A stretch of 64,000 bases of DNA from JBPOFY01 sp049889815 (GTDB taxonomy: Bacteria; Verrucomicrobiota; Verrucomicrobiia; Opitutales; Coraliomargaritaceae): NCBI GenBank assembly GCA_049889815.1, contig JBMHCR010000025.1, positions 1-64,000 on the forward strand, in the 5' to 3' direction. The translations under genes and the position numbers were made by a program. This document shows, piece by piece, positions 10,301-17,478 of the stretch. How positions within the stretch are numbered: position 1 is the stretch's first letter; every line of letters begins with the position of its first letter. The notes beneath the pieces were generated by a model, which saw only the letters and a program-made list of their open reading frames with translations, was not told where the DNA came from and searched no databases.

Positions 10301-11277
10301 TGACCATCCAACCCATTTGCCGCCGGGTCTAAAAGCGCGGTTGAAAGGTCTTTTTTTAGGCCCCCATCTTTAGTGTTGGAAAATACACTCCTCGATGTAG
10401 TCGAGAAGTCATGAAAGAACCCACGGCGAACCTCCTCAGGGTTACCATTGACCCCGATCAAAGAAAGAGAACTCGGTGTGATGATATTCGGAGCCAGTTC
10501 GTTCACATCACCCTTCCAAAGTGAATCACCCGAAAGAAAGGGTTGGTTGTCCGAGTTATCACGGGCAACCGATGGATCGCCTTGCAGTGCAGCAGCCTGT
10601 CTATAATAATCCGACGCAGCATCTAAACTCGGGTCCTCGAGATACGGATCCTTGAGGTTGACCCGCGCTTTGACTCCTTCGTCACTTACCCAGTAGGCAA
10701 ACTCTCCGATACTTGCCTCCGAATCACCGATAATGTCCTCAGTGAACACGACAACCTCGTCACCTTCCTCCATAACTGAGCGATCCTTTGTGGCAAGTTT
10801 GACTGTGCTGTTTGCGGTAGTTGGAGTCCCAATAATCCCGTTCGATGACGGATCCAAAATTGCTTGAAAATCTTCTAGGCGCCCACTAACTAGCCACTGC
10901 GCGCGGTGGTTGTCTAGTTTGACCTGATTGTCGAGAGCGCCATTCAAAGGGTTACCAGAGTCATCTAGTTTGGTAGACCAAACACCTGTCCAATTCGAAG
11001 TTCCCAATTGAGAATCTGACCCAGGGGCGACGAGCGACTTTGCAGGTGCCGTTACGCGCTGGTCGGTCCCCGCGAGTTTCTGCAAATTTCCGAGGGCAAT
11101 CATCGCGCCCAATTGCGCGTTTTGACGCGCAACCAATTGCTTCTTGGAGTCGCCTGCATTCGTCGACTCAACCTGCACGAGCGTGGTAATGCTTACCAAC
11201 AAAAGGAGAATGAATGCCATCAGCGACAAGGCGATGACGAGGGCAAAACCAGATTTTGGGGTGTTCTTAGTTTTCAT
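7357..11277 (-). CDS. Verru_Chthon cassette protein A-like, prepilin-type N-terminus
   Basis: The 1306-residue protein has a short basic N-terminus followed by a single hydrophobic helix (GFALVIALSLMAFILLLLVS, residues 10-29) and then polar residues. This is the pattern of type IV prepilin/pseudopilin-like proteins and of the Verru_Chthon cassette A family (TIGR02600), which begins with the same ALVIALSLMAF motif. The long remainder is a soluble, presumably surface-exposed or periplasmic region rich in Asn, Ser, Asp and Gly, without domains I recognise. In described cassettes this gene sits beside cassette B, C and D pseudopilins. Here none is present: the flanks are a secreted protein of unknown function and a cytochrome. 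The family's function is unknown; a pilus- or secretion-like assembly is inferred. Confidence 0.85.
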   Translation of the reverse strand: MKTKNTPKSGFALVIALSLMAFILLLLVSITTLVQVESTNAGDSKKQLVARQNAQLGAMIALGNLQKLAGTDQRVTAPAKSLVAPGSDSQLGTSNWTGVWSTKLDDSGNPLNGALDNQVKLDNHRAQWLVSGRLEDFQAILDPSSNGIIGTPTTANSTVKLATKDRSVMEEGDEVVVFTEDIIGDSEASIGEFAYWVSDEGVKARVNLKDPYLEDPSLDAASDYYRQAAALQGDPSVARDNSDNQPFLSGDSLWKGDVNELAPNIITPSSLSLIGVNGNPEEVRRGFFHDFSTTSRSVFSNTKDGGLKKDLSTALLDPAANGLDGQMFGPAGAIATKYDPGGPEWSQLADFYQQSIDNVGVEKGRDIDNPGEVAFKPFSNEEISYQPVITRFHFHFHAIGQNYRFLEYHPENIDASGNVKPGNVWKNPRLLGNYHFIVGYFPMITLWNPYDKDMVFDRNLGMEMSMKGVWLTARYDGYGRPPGSVPRVAQIISNGAMPRFSEQTSYGALYMTLKTEGLVIPAGRSINFSPPNHSTINFQNGEDNVLVPGAGDTFVTGFYSDHRDPQTSVRVGDINERGRPIDPAERAALVPGERHPDSLWMTEHTGAPNFYPRYDDVITGVRTDSNVTNYHVRLYSESFTSSPDPDKCFLSYSTGGTFFSHRDNVKTPRAIRLWAVTGGRTKNNTYGGDNRGAQFSQFIGPMGHSKSYPYGVGRGMRQGLSRFDLEVVEAQEKTINGVARFMNFPDADITGGSERAQLLSQMNPRAPLSHDPAHKLLEKNLGSSNYYQDMMTIEGLTSWAPGYSVGNLFRNYTVGMDGDNLEFGYVGMDVDSIRGSERMILFEVPSRPALGIGQFMHANLMNVGHFSQRLENDNWSWNLQQAAYTPAYAIGNSIGSIFMPLDRTKSLISKNTGYFGRLQNNNFYVNKANSNPGSHYDYSYELNDALWDSYFLSTMIPDSSAQKPSFPTDGVLPNSRIKASSNAIFTTSAKGDEIRSEVVESEKAAAHLMLDGGFNVNSTSVAAWETILGALRDVETLGSDPWNNSDQFKHSFARTTSPLFESTEEIPDPSSSSLQKQDVIVSGFRSLTDQQISDLAAEVVEEIRARSSASGHPFLSLSQFINRSISTADIGDVAQRTDNDGRRRFSYMGALQFAIEQAGINGPPAISKSWTREDGKSEGLFVDEFITPKLPPSIGPFKRSSLEIINSRSFLDAFPGALTQADVLSKIGSVLRPRSDTFTIRSFGSSLDPLTGKDSGEAYLEMTVQRMPEYVDATDEAYESPSTSENINFGRKFAIVSMRWLSPEEI

Positions 11278-11555
11278 AGGAAAGACTGTTTAGCGTTTTT
11301 TGAATGAACTCAACTACATTGATCAATCTAACAGAGTAAAAGCCTAAAGCCACCGGAAATAACGTAAAAATTACATTTTAACAATTTATAAATAGTCGCC
11401 TTTTTACCCTATTTTGATTTAACCAAGCCGACAGTGGTGAGCTGCAGAAACATAGTGCTCCAGTTTAATACAAGACAGGGTAGTATTTGCTAATACATTC
11501 CACTCAAAGCAATCCTCCCTTGACCCAGAAAAAATTTTCTACCCACTGTATCCTA
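11278..11555. other. AT-rich divergent intergenic region
   Basis: This gap of about 280 bp separates the starts of the cassette A gene (minus) and the octaheme lipoprotein (plus). It is markedly AT-rich (for example around 11370-11420) and must carry the promoters of both. I see no ORF, hairpin terminator or convincing operator. A TTG at 11487 extends the cytochrome frame upstream but is not favoured. Confidence 0.5.
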
Positions 11556-13682
11556 ATGACTTTATTTCGCCATTGGCGTTTGTCTATCCAACCAGCGCTA
11601 TTCTTGCTTTGCTGGCTCCTCCTTGGCTGTACAGACGGTTCGGACCGCGGCTACGAAGCTACACTGAGAGAGACCACTGAGGAAGCAACAAAGTTCCCGA
11701 TCTCGCACAACCACGCACGCATGGCAAAAATCGGCCCTGAAGCCTGCGTAGAGTGCCACGCGGAAGAGGTTGCTCAGTGGAAGACAAGTCACCATGCGAA
11801 GGCGAACCGACCCGTTTCCATCGCACGTGATGCTGCCGCATTTACGCCCACAAGGCGGATCCAAGAATCCGGAGTCACCTACGAACTGGCAATCAATGGC
11901 ACAAAGTTCGAGCTACATGTAATCCATAACGACGCCCGCATTCAGACCTACGAGCTGCTTGGTGTGATCGGTGAGACCCCCCTGCGTCAATATTTAGCAC
12001 TTCTACCCGGAAACAAATACCAGACTATCAGCGCCACCTACGATGTCCTTGGCGATCGCTGGATCGATGTCTTTGAGGGTGAGGATCGCCTTCCCGGCGA
12101 ATGGGGCCACTGGACTGGCCAGGGGATGAACTGGAACTCAAATTGCGCCTACTGCCACACGACCGAATACCAGAAAAACTTCGATTTCGAGACGAATGCC
12201 TACCACTCGACCTGGGTGCAGCAAGGTCTCGCCTGCGCTGAGTGTCACAGTGGACTCGAGGCACATGTCGCCGCCGCAAAACGTCAAGGCGCCTCCTATG
12301 TTTCTACGATTCCTGCTCAGAGTAGCCAACAAATAGAGCACAACTGCGCAACCTGTCACTCCCGTCGCGATCAACTCACTGCTGACGCTTTTGAAGTCGG
12401 CGATGACTTTCATGACCACTTTGCCCTATCCCTCCCCGACCAACCAGGCCTGTATCACCCAGATGGCCAGATCCTAGAAGAGGTCTTCGTACACGGGTCT
12501 TTCGAGATGAGTCGTATGGGGCATGCAGGTGTGAGTTGCATGGACTGTCACAACCCGCACACGCTCGAACACATCCTGCCCTATGAAAACAATATGCTTT
12601 GTATGCGCTGCCACGAGGCAGGCGGCACCATGAATGCACCCATCATAAAGCCAGTAGAGCACAGCTTCCACCAAGAGGGTAGCGCTGGTAATCGCTGCGT
12701 CGAGTGTCACATGCCAAAGACCACTTACATGCAGGTCGATCCGCGGGCCGATCATGGATTCCACTCCCCCGACCCACTCATAACCAAAGAGCTGGGTATT
12801 CCTAATGCTTGTAGCAACTGCCACGATGACAAAGGTATCGACTGGGCAGTCGAGCATGCCGAGAACTGGTATGGTGAGCGTCTTGCCCAAAGCCGCCAGC
12901 GAGCACGCGCGAGAGCCATCGCTGCCGCCTACGCGTTTAAACCAGAAGGCATGGACGCACTTTTGGAACTCGCCAAAGACGAGGTCATTCCAGCCTGGCA
13001 GGCCACGTATACCGGTCTGCTGGCCAACTACCTCCCAAACGAGAGGGCTGCAACTCACATCAAATCACTCGAAAATCACGTCAGCCCCTTGGTTCGCGCC
13101 CGAGTTGTCACCGGTCTCGCCCGAATGCCCGATCAGCAAAGCGCAGTACTCGACTCGCTCGGTGACCCAAGCCTCAGCGTTCGAATCAACGCAGCCAGAA
13201 CCATCGAAGCGCAAGGCCTCGACATTGCGAACGCAGCAACTGCAGCTGAGTGGGAAACCTATCAAGAGTTCAACTCCGACCGCCCCCAGAGCGCTCTCAT
13301 GCTGGCGAGTAAAGCAGCGAGAGAGAAGCGGCCAAAGGATGTGCAAAAATTCATCTCCCGCGCCCTCCTCATGGATTCAATGAATCCTGAAATGTATCAC
13401 CAAGGCGCGATCGTGCTGAGCTCGGCCGGGCTCAATGACGCCGCTATTGAATATCTAAACTCTGGATGGGAGCTTGCGCCTAACAACGCGCTCTTTCCCT
13501 ACTCCCTTGGGTTGCTCGCAGCAGAGCGTGGCGATCTAAAAAAGGCGGTCGGGTTCCTCGAGGAAACAGTCGCCATGGAACCACAGTTCTATCGGGCTTG
13601 GTATAACCTCTCACTGGCCTATCAAAGGATTGGTCTAATTGAGGATGCACAGCGCGCAGCGCGCAAAGCGCGCGGGCAATAG
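11556..13682 (+). CDS. Octaheme cytochrome c lipoprotein with HEAT- and TPR-like repeats
   Basis: The ATG at 11556 begins a lipoprotein signal with lipobox LLLGC (Cys25), so 708 residues are kept rather than the longer TTG frame. Eight CxxCH haem-binding motifs are visible: CVECH, CAYCH, CAECH, CATCH, CMDCH, CMRCH, CVECH and CSNCH, spread over about residues 65-435. Two share the sequence CVECH. The second half has no haem sites; it contains helical HEAT-like repeats (about 460-560) and TPR-like repeats (about 590-700, e.g. GDLKKAVGFLEETVAMEP). The family is related to cytochrome c554-type multihaem proteins, with a C-terminal scaffold. It is probably a membrane-anchored periplasmic electron carrier or reductase; the partner and substrate are unknown. 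No cytochrome maturation genes lie nearby. Confidence 0.88.
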   Translation: MTLFRHWRLSIQPALFLLCWLLLGCTDGSDRGYEATLRETTEEATKFPISHNHARMAKIGPEACVECHAEEVAQWKTSHHAKANRPVSIARDAAAFTPTRRIQESGVTYELAINGTKFELHVIHNDARIQTYELLGVIGETPLRQYLALLPGNKYQTISATYDVLGDRWIDVFEGEDRLPGEWGHWTGQGMNWNSNCAYCHTTEYQKNFDFETNAYHSTWVQQGLACAECHSGLEAHVAAAKRQGASYVSTIPAQSSQQIEHNCATCHSRRDQLTADAFEVGDDFHDHFALSLPDQPGLYHPDGQILEEVFVHGSFEMSRMGHAGVSCMDCHNPHTLEHILPYENNMLCMRCHEAGGTMNAPIIKPVEHSFHQEGSAGNRCVECHMPKTTYMQVDPRADHGFHSPDPLITKELGIPNACSNCHDDKGIDWAVEHAENWYGERLAQSRQRARARAIAAAYAFKPEGMDALLELAKDEVIPAWQATYTGLLANYLPNERAATHIKSLENHVSPLVRARVVTGLARMPDQQSAVLDSLGDPSLSVRINAARTIEAQGLDIANAATAAEWETYQEFNSDRPQSALMLASKAAREKRPKDVQKFISRALLMDSMNPEMYHQGAIVLSSAGLNDAAIEYLNSGWELAPNNALFPYSLGLLAAERGDLKKAVGFLEETVAMEPQFYRAWYNLSLAYQRIGLIEDAQRAARKARGQ

Positions 13683-13878
13683 CAGTTAGCCCATTACCAA
13701 TAAAAGGCTTGGTCGATGTTTCCGGGGGAGTCGCTTTAAATGCCCTCTTAATGGAAGGTAGAGCACTGTCGCTGCCGCGAATCCTGAGAAAGCATGATGT
13801 CTTTGGTGCCTCTCGTAAACAACAGCGACGGAGCGCTGCTCTCGATCCTCTAACGGGTCCGACCATGGCTCACAAAAA

Positions 13879-13906
13879 AGCGCTCTGTTTCCAGAGCGCT
13901 TCGCTA
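13879..13906 (-). terminator. Intrinsic terminator of ahcY
   Basis: The stem AGCGCTCTG (13879-13887) pairs with CAGAGCGCT (13892-13900) around a 4-nt loop. On the minus strand the stem is followed by a run of six T (AAAAAA at 13874-13879 on the plus strand, overlapping the stem edge). It lies about 20 nt downstream of the ahcY stop. The facing plus-strand cytochrome gene may use the same hairpin, but its T-run is poor. Confidence 0.85.
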
Positions 13907-13924
13907 AAACGGCATTGATTCCTG

Positions 13925-15364
13925 CTAGTAGCGGTAGTGCTCCGACTTATAAGGCCCCTCCGGTTTCACACCGATGTAGGACGCCTGCTCATCGCTCAGT
14001 TTTGTAAGCTTGCAACCAATTTTATCGAGATGCAGACGAGCGACTTCTTCGTCGATATGCTTGGGCAGGATATAGACACCTGGAGTGTATTTCTCAACCT
14101 GCTTCCAGAGCTCAATCTGAGCGAGTGCTTGGTTGGTGAAGCTGTTTGACATCACGAAGCTCGGGTGACCTGTGGCACAGCCAAGGTTGACGAGACGGCC
14201 TTTAGCGAGCAGGTAGATGCTATTGCCATTCTGGAAGGTATACTTGTCGACCGCTCCTTCATGGTCTGGTTTAATTTCTTCAAGATCTACACCGGGCATA
14301 TCGTTGAGTTTATCGACTTCAATTTCGTTATCGAAGTGGCCGATATTACATACAATCGCTTGATCCTTCATCTTGGACATATGATCCGCGGTGATGATAC
14401 CATAATTGCCGGTGGTAGTTACATAAATATCCCCCCAACCGAGTGTATCCTCGACTGTCAAAACACGGAAACCCTCCATCGCAGCCTGCAGGGCGCAAAT
14501 CGGGTCGACCTCAGTGACGACTACTTGAGCACCCATACCCTTAAGCGCGAATGCACAACCCTTGCCAACATCGCCGTAGCCACACACGACACCTACCTTG
14601 CCCGCCACCATTACATCTGTCGCACGTTTGATGCCATCGAGCAACGACTCACGGCAGCCATAGAGATTGTCGAACTTTGCCTTCGTGACAGAGTCGTTCA
14701 CATTGATTGCAGGAACGAGGAGTTTACCGGCATTGTGCATTTCATAAAGACGATGCACACCCGTGGTGGTTTCTTCAGAGACACCCTTCCAATCCTTCAA
14801 CACATCATGCCAATGATTCGGCTTTTCCGCGTTGATCTTTTTCAGGAGGTTCTTAATCACCTGTTCTTCAAGGCTACCCGACTCTGTATTCACCCAGTCA
14901 CTACCGCCTTCAAGCTCGTGACCTTTGTGAATCAGAAGCGTCGCATCGCCACCGTCGTCAACGATGAGTTGTGGACCTGAGCCGTCCGGCCATGTGAGCG
15001 CTTGTTCGGTGCACCACCAATATTCTTCGAGGGTTTCACCCTTCCATGCGAAAACCGGCACATCGAGATTTTTTGCGACGTAGGCGGCCGCGTGATCCTG
15101 TGTAGAGTAGATATTGCAAGAACACCAGCGCACGTCCGCACCCAACAACTTCAGTGTCTCGATAAGCACCGCTGTCTGCACAGTCATGTGCAAAGAACCC
15201 ATAATACGAACGCCCTTGAGCGGTTGCTCTGCGGCATATTTCTCGCGAGTTGCCATGAGACCGGGCATCTCGTGCTGCGCGATCTCGATTTCCTTGCGAC
15301 CAAAGTCTGCTAGGTTGATATCTTTAACCTTATAATCGGTCTTGGTAATTGTTTCTGTGCTCAT
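13925..15364 (-). CDS. ahcY: Adenosylhomocysteinase
   Basis: The 479-residue enzyme hydrolyses S-adenosylhomocysteine to adenosine and homocysteine, relieving product inhibition of methyltransferases. Sequence marks are MGSLHMTVQTAVLIETL near the N-terminus, CNIYSTQDHAAAYV, VNDSVTKAKFDNLYGCRESL (substrate and NAD region), the Rossmann motif AGKVGVVCGYGDVGKGCA, and the C-terminal GPYKSEHYRY, whose Lys and Tyr reach into the NAD site of the neighbouring subunit. Length and the inserted segment at about residues 165-200 fit the long bacterial/eukaryotic class. It belongs to the methyl cycle with metK, which lies just upstream on the same strand but is separated by a GxxExxY gene. The ATG has no SD but an A/T-rich leader. 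Confidence 0.97.
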   Translation of the reverse strand: MSTETITKTDYKVKDINLADFGRKEIEIAQHEMPGLMATREKYAAEQPLKGVRIMGSLHMTVQTAVLIETLKLLGADVRWCSCNIYSTQDHAAAYVAKNLDVPVFAWKGETLEEYWWCTEQALTWPDGSGPQLIVDDGGDATLLIHKGHELEGGSDWVNTESGSLEEQVIKNLLKKINAEKPNHWHDVLKDWKGVSEETTTGVHRLYEMHNAGKLLVPAINVNDSVTKAKFDNLYGCRESLLDGIKRATDVMVAGKVGVVCGYGDVGKGCAFALKGMGAQVVVTEVDPICALQAAMEGFRVLTVEDTLGWGDIYVTTTGNYGIITADHMSKMKDQAIVCNIGHFDNEIEVDKLNDMPGVDLEEIKPDHEGAVDKYTFQNGNSIYLLAKGRLVNLGCATGHPSFVMSNSFTNQALAQIELWKQVEKYTPGVYILPKHIDEEVARLHLDKIGCKLTKLSDEQASYIGVKPEGPYKSEHYRY

Positions 15365-15390
15365 AAATAATTCTTATTTAATATTAAAGT

Positions 15391-15423
15391 TTCATCCGCG
15401 AAGGTGCGCTAATAAACGCGAAG
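15391..15423. repeat. Period-10 degenerate repeat, 3' flank of the GxxExxY gene
   Basis: Three 10-bp units (TTCATCCGCG, AAGGTGCGCT, AATAAACGCG) are followed by a partial fourth. A GCG-like core recurs at the same place in each unit. It directly abuts the stop codon of the GxxExxY gene (15424) and lies 26 nt from the ahcY start. Confidence 0.6.
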
Positions 15424-15822
15424 TTAAGTTTGTTGTGTGTTCGCAATACGTTCCCATTCAAGACGACCATATGCTCCGAAGTTTACCAGAAGACCCAGAG
15501 GCTTTCCTGTGGATGCAAGATAATTAAGGACCTGTGAACGATGCTCATCTGTTAATTTCTTTACAGCCTTAATCTCTAGTATGATTTGATCGTAAATAAG
15601 AAAATCCGGCTTATGGCACTGCTTCAATTCACGCCCACGATATTCAAGTTTCAGCTTAGCTTGTGACGCGAAGTTTATGCCCTCTAATTCGAAATCAATC
15701 TCTAGGCACTCCTGATAAACAGGCTCCACGAAACCATTACACTTATCGGTGTGCACACGCATGCAGGATCCAATAATCGCAAAGCACTCTTCCTTAAATA
15801 TCAGATTAGTATCCTCACTCAT
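15424..15822 (-). CDS. GxxExxY protein (PD-(D/E)XK nuclease-like family)
   Basis: The 132-residue protein contains the family's name motif in GFVEPVYQECLEIDF and the C-terminal pattern PDFLIYDQIILEIKAVKKL, which has the D-x(8)-E-x-K layout of a PD-(D/E)XK nuclease core, followed by QVLNYLASTGKPLGLLVNFG. It matches TIGR04256/PDDEXK_3 in length and motifs. The biological role of this family is not settled; a nuclease activity is inferred from the fold. The gene sits between metK and ahcY on the same strand, is AT-richer than both, and is bracketed within about 10 bp on each side by period-10 repeats (15391-15423 and 15831-15860). That looks like an inserted unit rather than part of the methyl-cycle operon. 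Confidence 0.9.
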   Translation of the reverse strand: MSEDTNLIFKEECFAIIGSCMRVHTDKCNGFVEPVYQECLEIDFELEGINFASQAKLKLEYRGRELKQCHKPDFLIYDQIILEIKAVKKLTDEHRSQVLNYLASTGKPLGLLVNFGAYGRLEWERIANTQQT

Positions 15823-15830
15823 AATTTATC

Positions 15831-15860
15831 TAGCTTAGCGATTCTTTGCGCAACTTAGCG
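15831..15860. repeat. Period-10 degenerate repeat, 5' flank of the GxxExxY gene
   Basis: Three exact-length 10-bp units are present: TAGCTTAGCG, ATTCTTTGCG, CAACTTAGCG (consensus N3-CTTWGCG). The array begins 8 nt before the GxxExxY start codon and ends 12 nt from the metK stop. Its reverse complement (units starting CGCTAAG and CGCAAAG) closely resembles the array at 25261-25290. Confidence 0.65.
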
Positions 15861-15872
15861 GGCAAAAATCTA

Positions 15873-17036
15873 TTACAATGCCGCCTTCAGCTCTTCTGCC
15901 TTGGCGGTAGACTCCCACGGGAGGTTATCCTTGGCAAAGTGACCGTAATGTGTCGATTCACGGTAGATCGGGCGCAGTAAATCCAACTGGCTGACGATAT
16001 CTGCCGGCTTGAAGCTAAAGACTTTTTCGGCAGCTGCGGCAATCTGCTCATCACTGACACTGCCAGTGCCAAACGTATCAATGTGGATACTGGTCGGGTA
16101 CGGGTGGCCAATCGCATAGGCAACTTCCAGTTCGCACTCATCCGCCAAACCAGCGGCAACAATGTTTTTCGCAACCCAGCGAGTAAAATAAGCAGCTGAA
16201 CGGTCAACCTTAGAAGGATCCTTGCCCGAAAATGCGCCACCACCATGACGTGCCCAACCGCCGTATGTATCTACAATGATCTTGCGCCCCGTAAGTCCAG
16301 CATCGCCTTGGGGTCCACCAATCACGAAGTTTCCAGTCGGGTTGATCAAATACTCAGTCTCGTCATTGAGAAGCTCAGCCGGGAGCACCTTCTTGATGAC
16401 TTCTTCCACACAAAACGCTTTGATTTCTTCGTGCTTCTTGTCGGCTGCGTGCTGCGTCGAGATAACCACATTCTTGATACCGACTGGCTTACCATCTACA
16501 TATTCAAGTGCGACCTGACTCTTCACATCGGGACGCAGCCAATCGATGCCGACCTCCTTGCGCTGACGCGCCATCTCACGAAGCAAGCGGTGCGAATACA
16601 TTACGGGTGCAGGCATCAACTCGGGTGTCTGATTGCACGCATATCCGAACATAATACCTTGATCGCCCGCACCCTGCTCGGCGGTATCCTTGCCTTCAGC
16701 CGCAGCCGCGTCGACACCCTGCGCGATATCAGAAGACTGCGCGGTCAGGATGTTTGAAATAAAAATCTTATCGGCATGGAAGACATCGTCGTCATTCACA
16801 TAACCGATCTCGCGAATCGCGTCCCGCACAATCTCCTCGTAGTTGAGCTTCGCATCAGTGGTGATCTCACCTGCAAGAAAGACACAGTTGCTCTTTACAA
16901 GCGTCTCGCAGGCCACGCGGCTTGTGGGGTCCTGCTCTAGGCACGCGTCCAAGACGCTGTCAGAAATAAAATCGGCGACTTTATCAGGATGACCCTCGCC
17001 AACCGATTCGGAAGAAAAGATGAAAGACTTGCTCAT
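15873..17036 (-). CDS. metK: S-adenosylmethionine synthetase
   Basis: The 387-residue enzyme makes S-adenosylmethionine from methionine and ATP. Marks are FSSESVGEGHPDKVADFISD (His and Asp of the ATP/Mg site), GAGDQGIMFGYA (signature 1, the methionine loop), and GGGAFSGKDPSKVDRSAAY (signature 2, with Lys residues binding phosphate). The frame continues to a TTG at 17066, but the ATG at 17036 begins exactly where family members begin (MSKSFIFSSESV). Upstream of this ATG is a small hairpin (GGAG and CTCC arms around AATA). A winged-helix regulator gene lies 74 bp upstream on the same strand. I could not fit the leader to a known SAM riboswitch class. Confidence 0.97.
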   Translation of the reverse strand: MSKSFIFSSESVGEGHPDKVADFISDSVLDACLEQDPTSRVACETLVKSNCVFLAGEITTDAKLNYEEIVRDAIREIGYVNDDDVFHADKIFISNILTAQSSDIAQGVDAAAAEGKDTAEQGAGDQGIMFGYACNQTPELMPAPVMYSHRLLREMARQRKEVGIDWLRPDVKSQVALEYVDGKPVGIKNVVISTQHAADKKHEEIKAFCVEEVIKKVLPAELLNDETEYLINPTGNFVIGGPQGDAGLTGRKIIVDTYGGWARHGGGAFSGKDPSKVDRSAAYFTRWVAKNIVAAGLADECELEVAYAIGHPYPTSIHIDTFGTGSVSDEQIAAAAEKVFSFKPADIVSQLDLLRPIYRESTHYGHFAKDNLPWESTAKAEELKAAL

Positions 17037-17110
17037 AGGTGGCGGAGTATTCTCCACAATTCCCAAAAAGCAAGTATTACATCAAGATATCAGGATAAAT
17101 TGATATGTTT

Positions 17111-17470
17111 TTATTTCACCTCAGAGCCATGCTCGCCGACAATCCAATTTCCAAGCAATCGCTCTGCCTCAATCTCATCTAGATCCAGTGCTGGATTGCA
17201 GAACTCCAAGAACTCGCCAAGGGTCGCGCTTTGAATGATGGGGTGTTTAAAAGGCGCATCACGATGGAGCTTGTAGACATTCTGCCGCCCCTTTCGCTCC
17301 CGCGTCAAATAACCTGCAGATTCAAGATCCGCCACCATCCGCTGCACGGCGCGCTCTGTGAGCCCAATTGTTTGAGCGACCTGACGCAGTGGCTGATTAC
17401 GGTCGCGTGAGAGCAAAATCAGCACCGATGCATGATTTGAGAGAAGGTTCCAGTGATTTGAAGGCTGCAT
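17111..17470 (-). CDS. MarR-like winged-helix transcriptional regulator
   Basis: The 119-residue protein has a winged helix-turn-helix occupying residues 15-70: LRQVAQTIGLTERAVQRMVADLESAGYLTRER is the HTH with the recognition helix ERAVQRMVADLE, and KGRQNVYKLH is the wing. The tail (DLDEIEAERLLGN) may mediate dimerisation. The ATG at 17470 faces the ppc gene across almost no gap, and metK follows 74 bp downstream on the same strand. It could regulate ppc, metK or itself, but the sequence shows no clear operator. The effector is unknown. Small one-domain regulators of this type are common beside metabolic genes. Confidence 0.85.
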   Translation of the reverse strand: MQPSNHWNLLSNHASVLILLSRDRNQPLRQVAQTIGLTERAVQRMVADLESAGYLTRERKGRQNVYKLHRDAPFKHPIIQSATLGEFLEFCNPALDLDEIEAERLLGNWIVGEHGSEVK

Positions 17471-17478
17471 ACTAACTA

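Noticed and set aside
13709..13918. 69-residue plus-strand ORF between the cytochrome and ahcY
   Set aside because: It runs through the ahcY terminator hairpin and has no start signal; the Arg/Leu-rich text looks like non-coding GC-rich DNA, though a dispersed repeat cannot be excluded.
15365..15423. SAH riboswitch upstream of ahcY
   Set aside because: The leader is only about 60 nt, AT-rich plus a period-10 array, and does not show the conserved SAH pseudoknot pattern.
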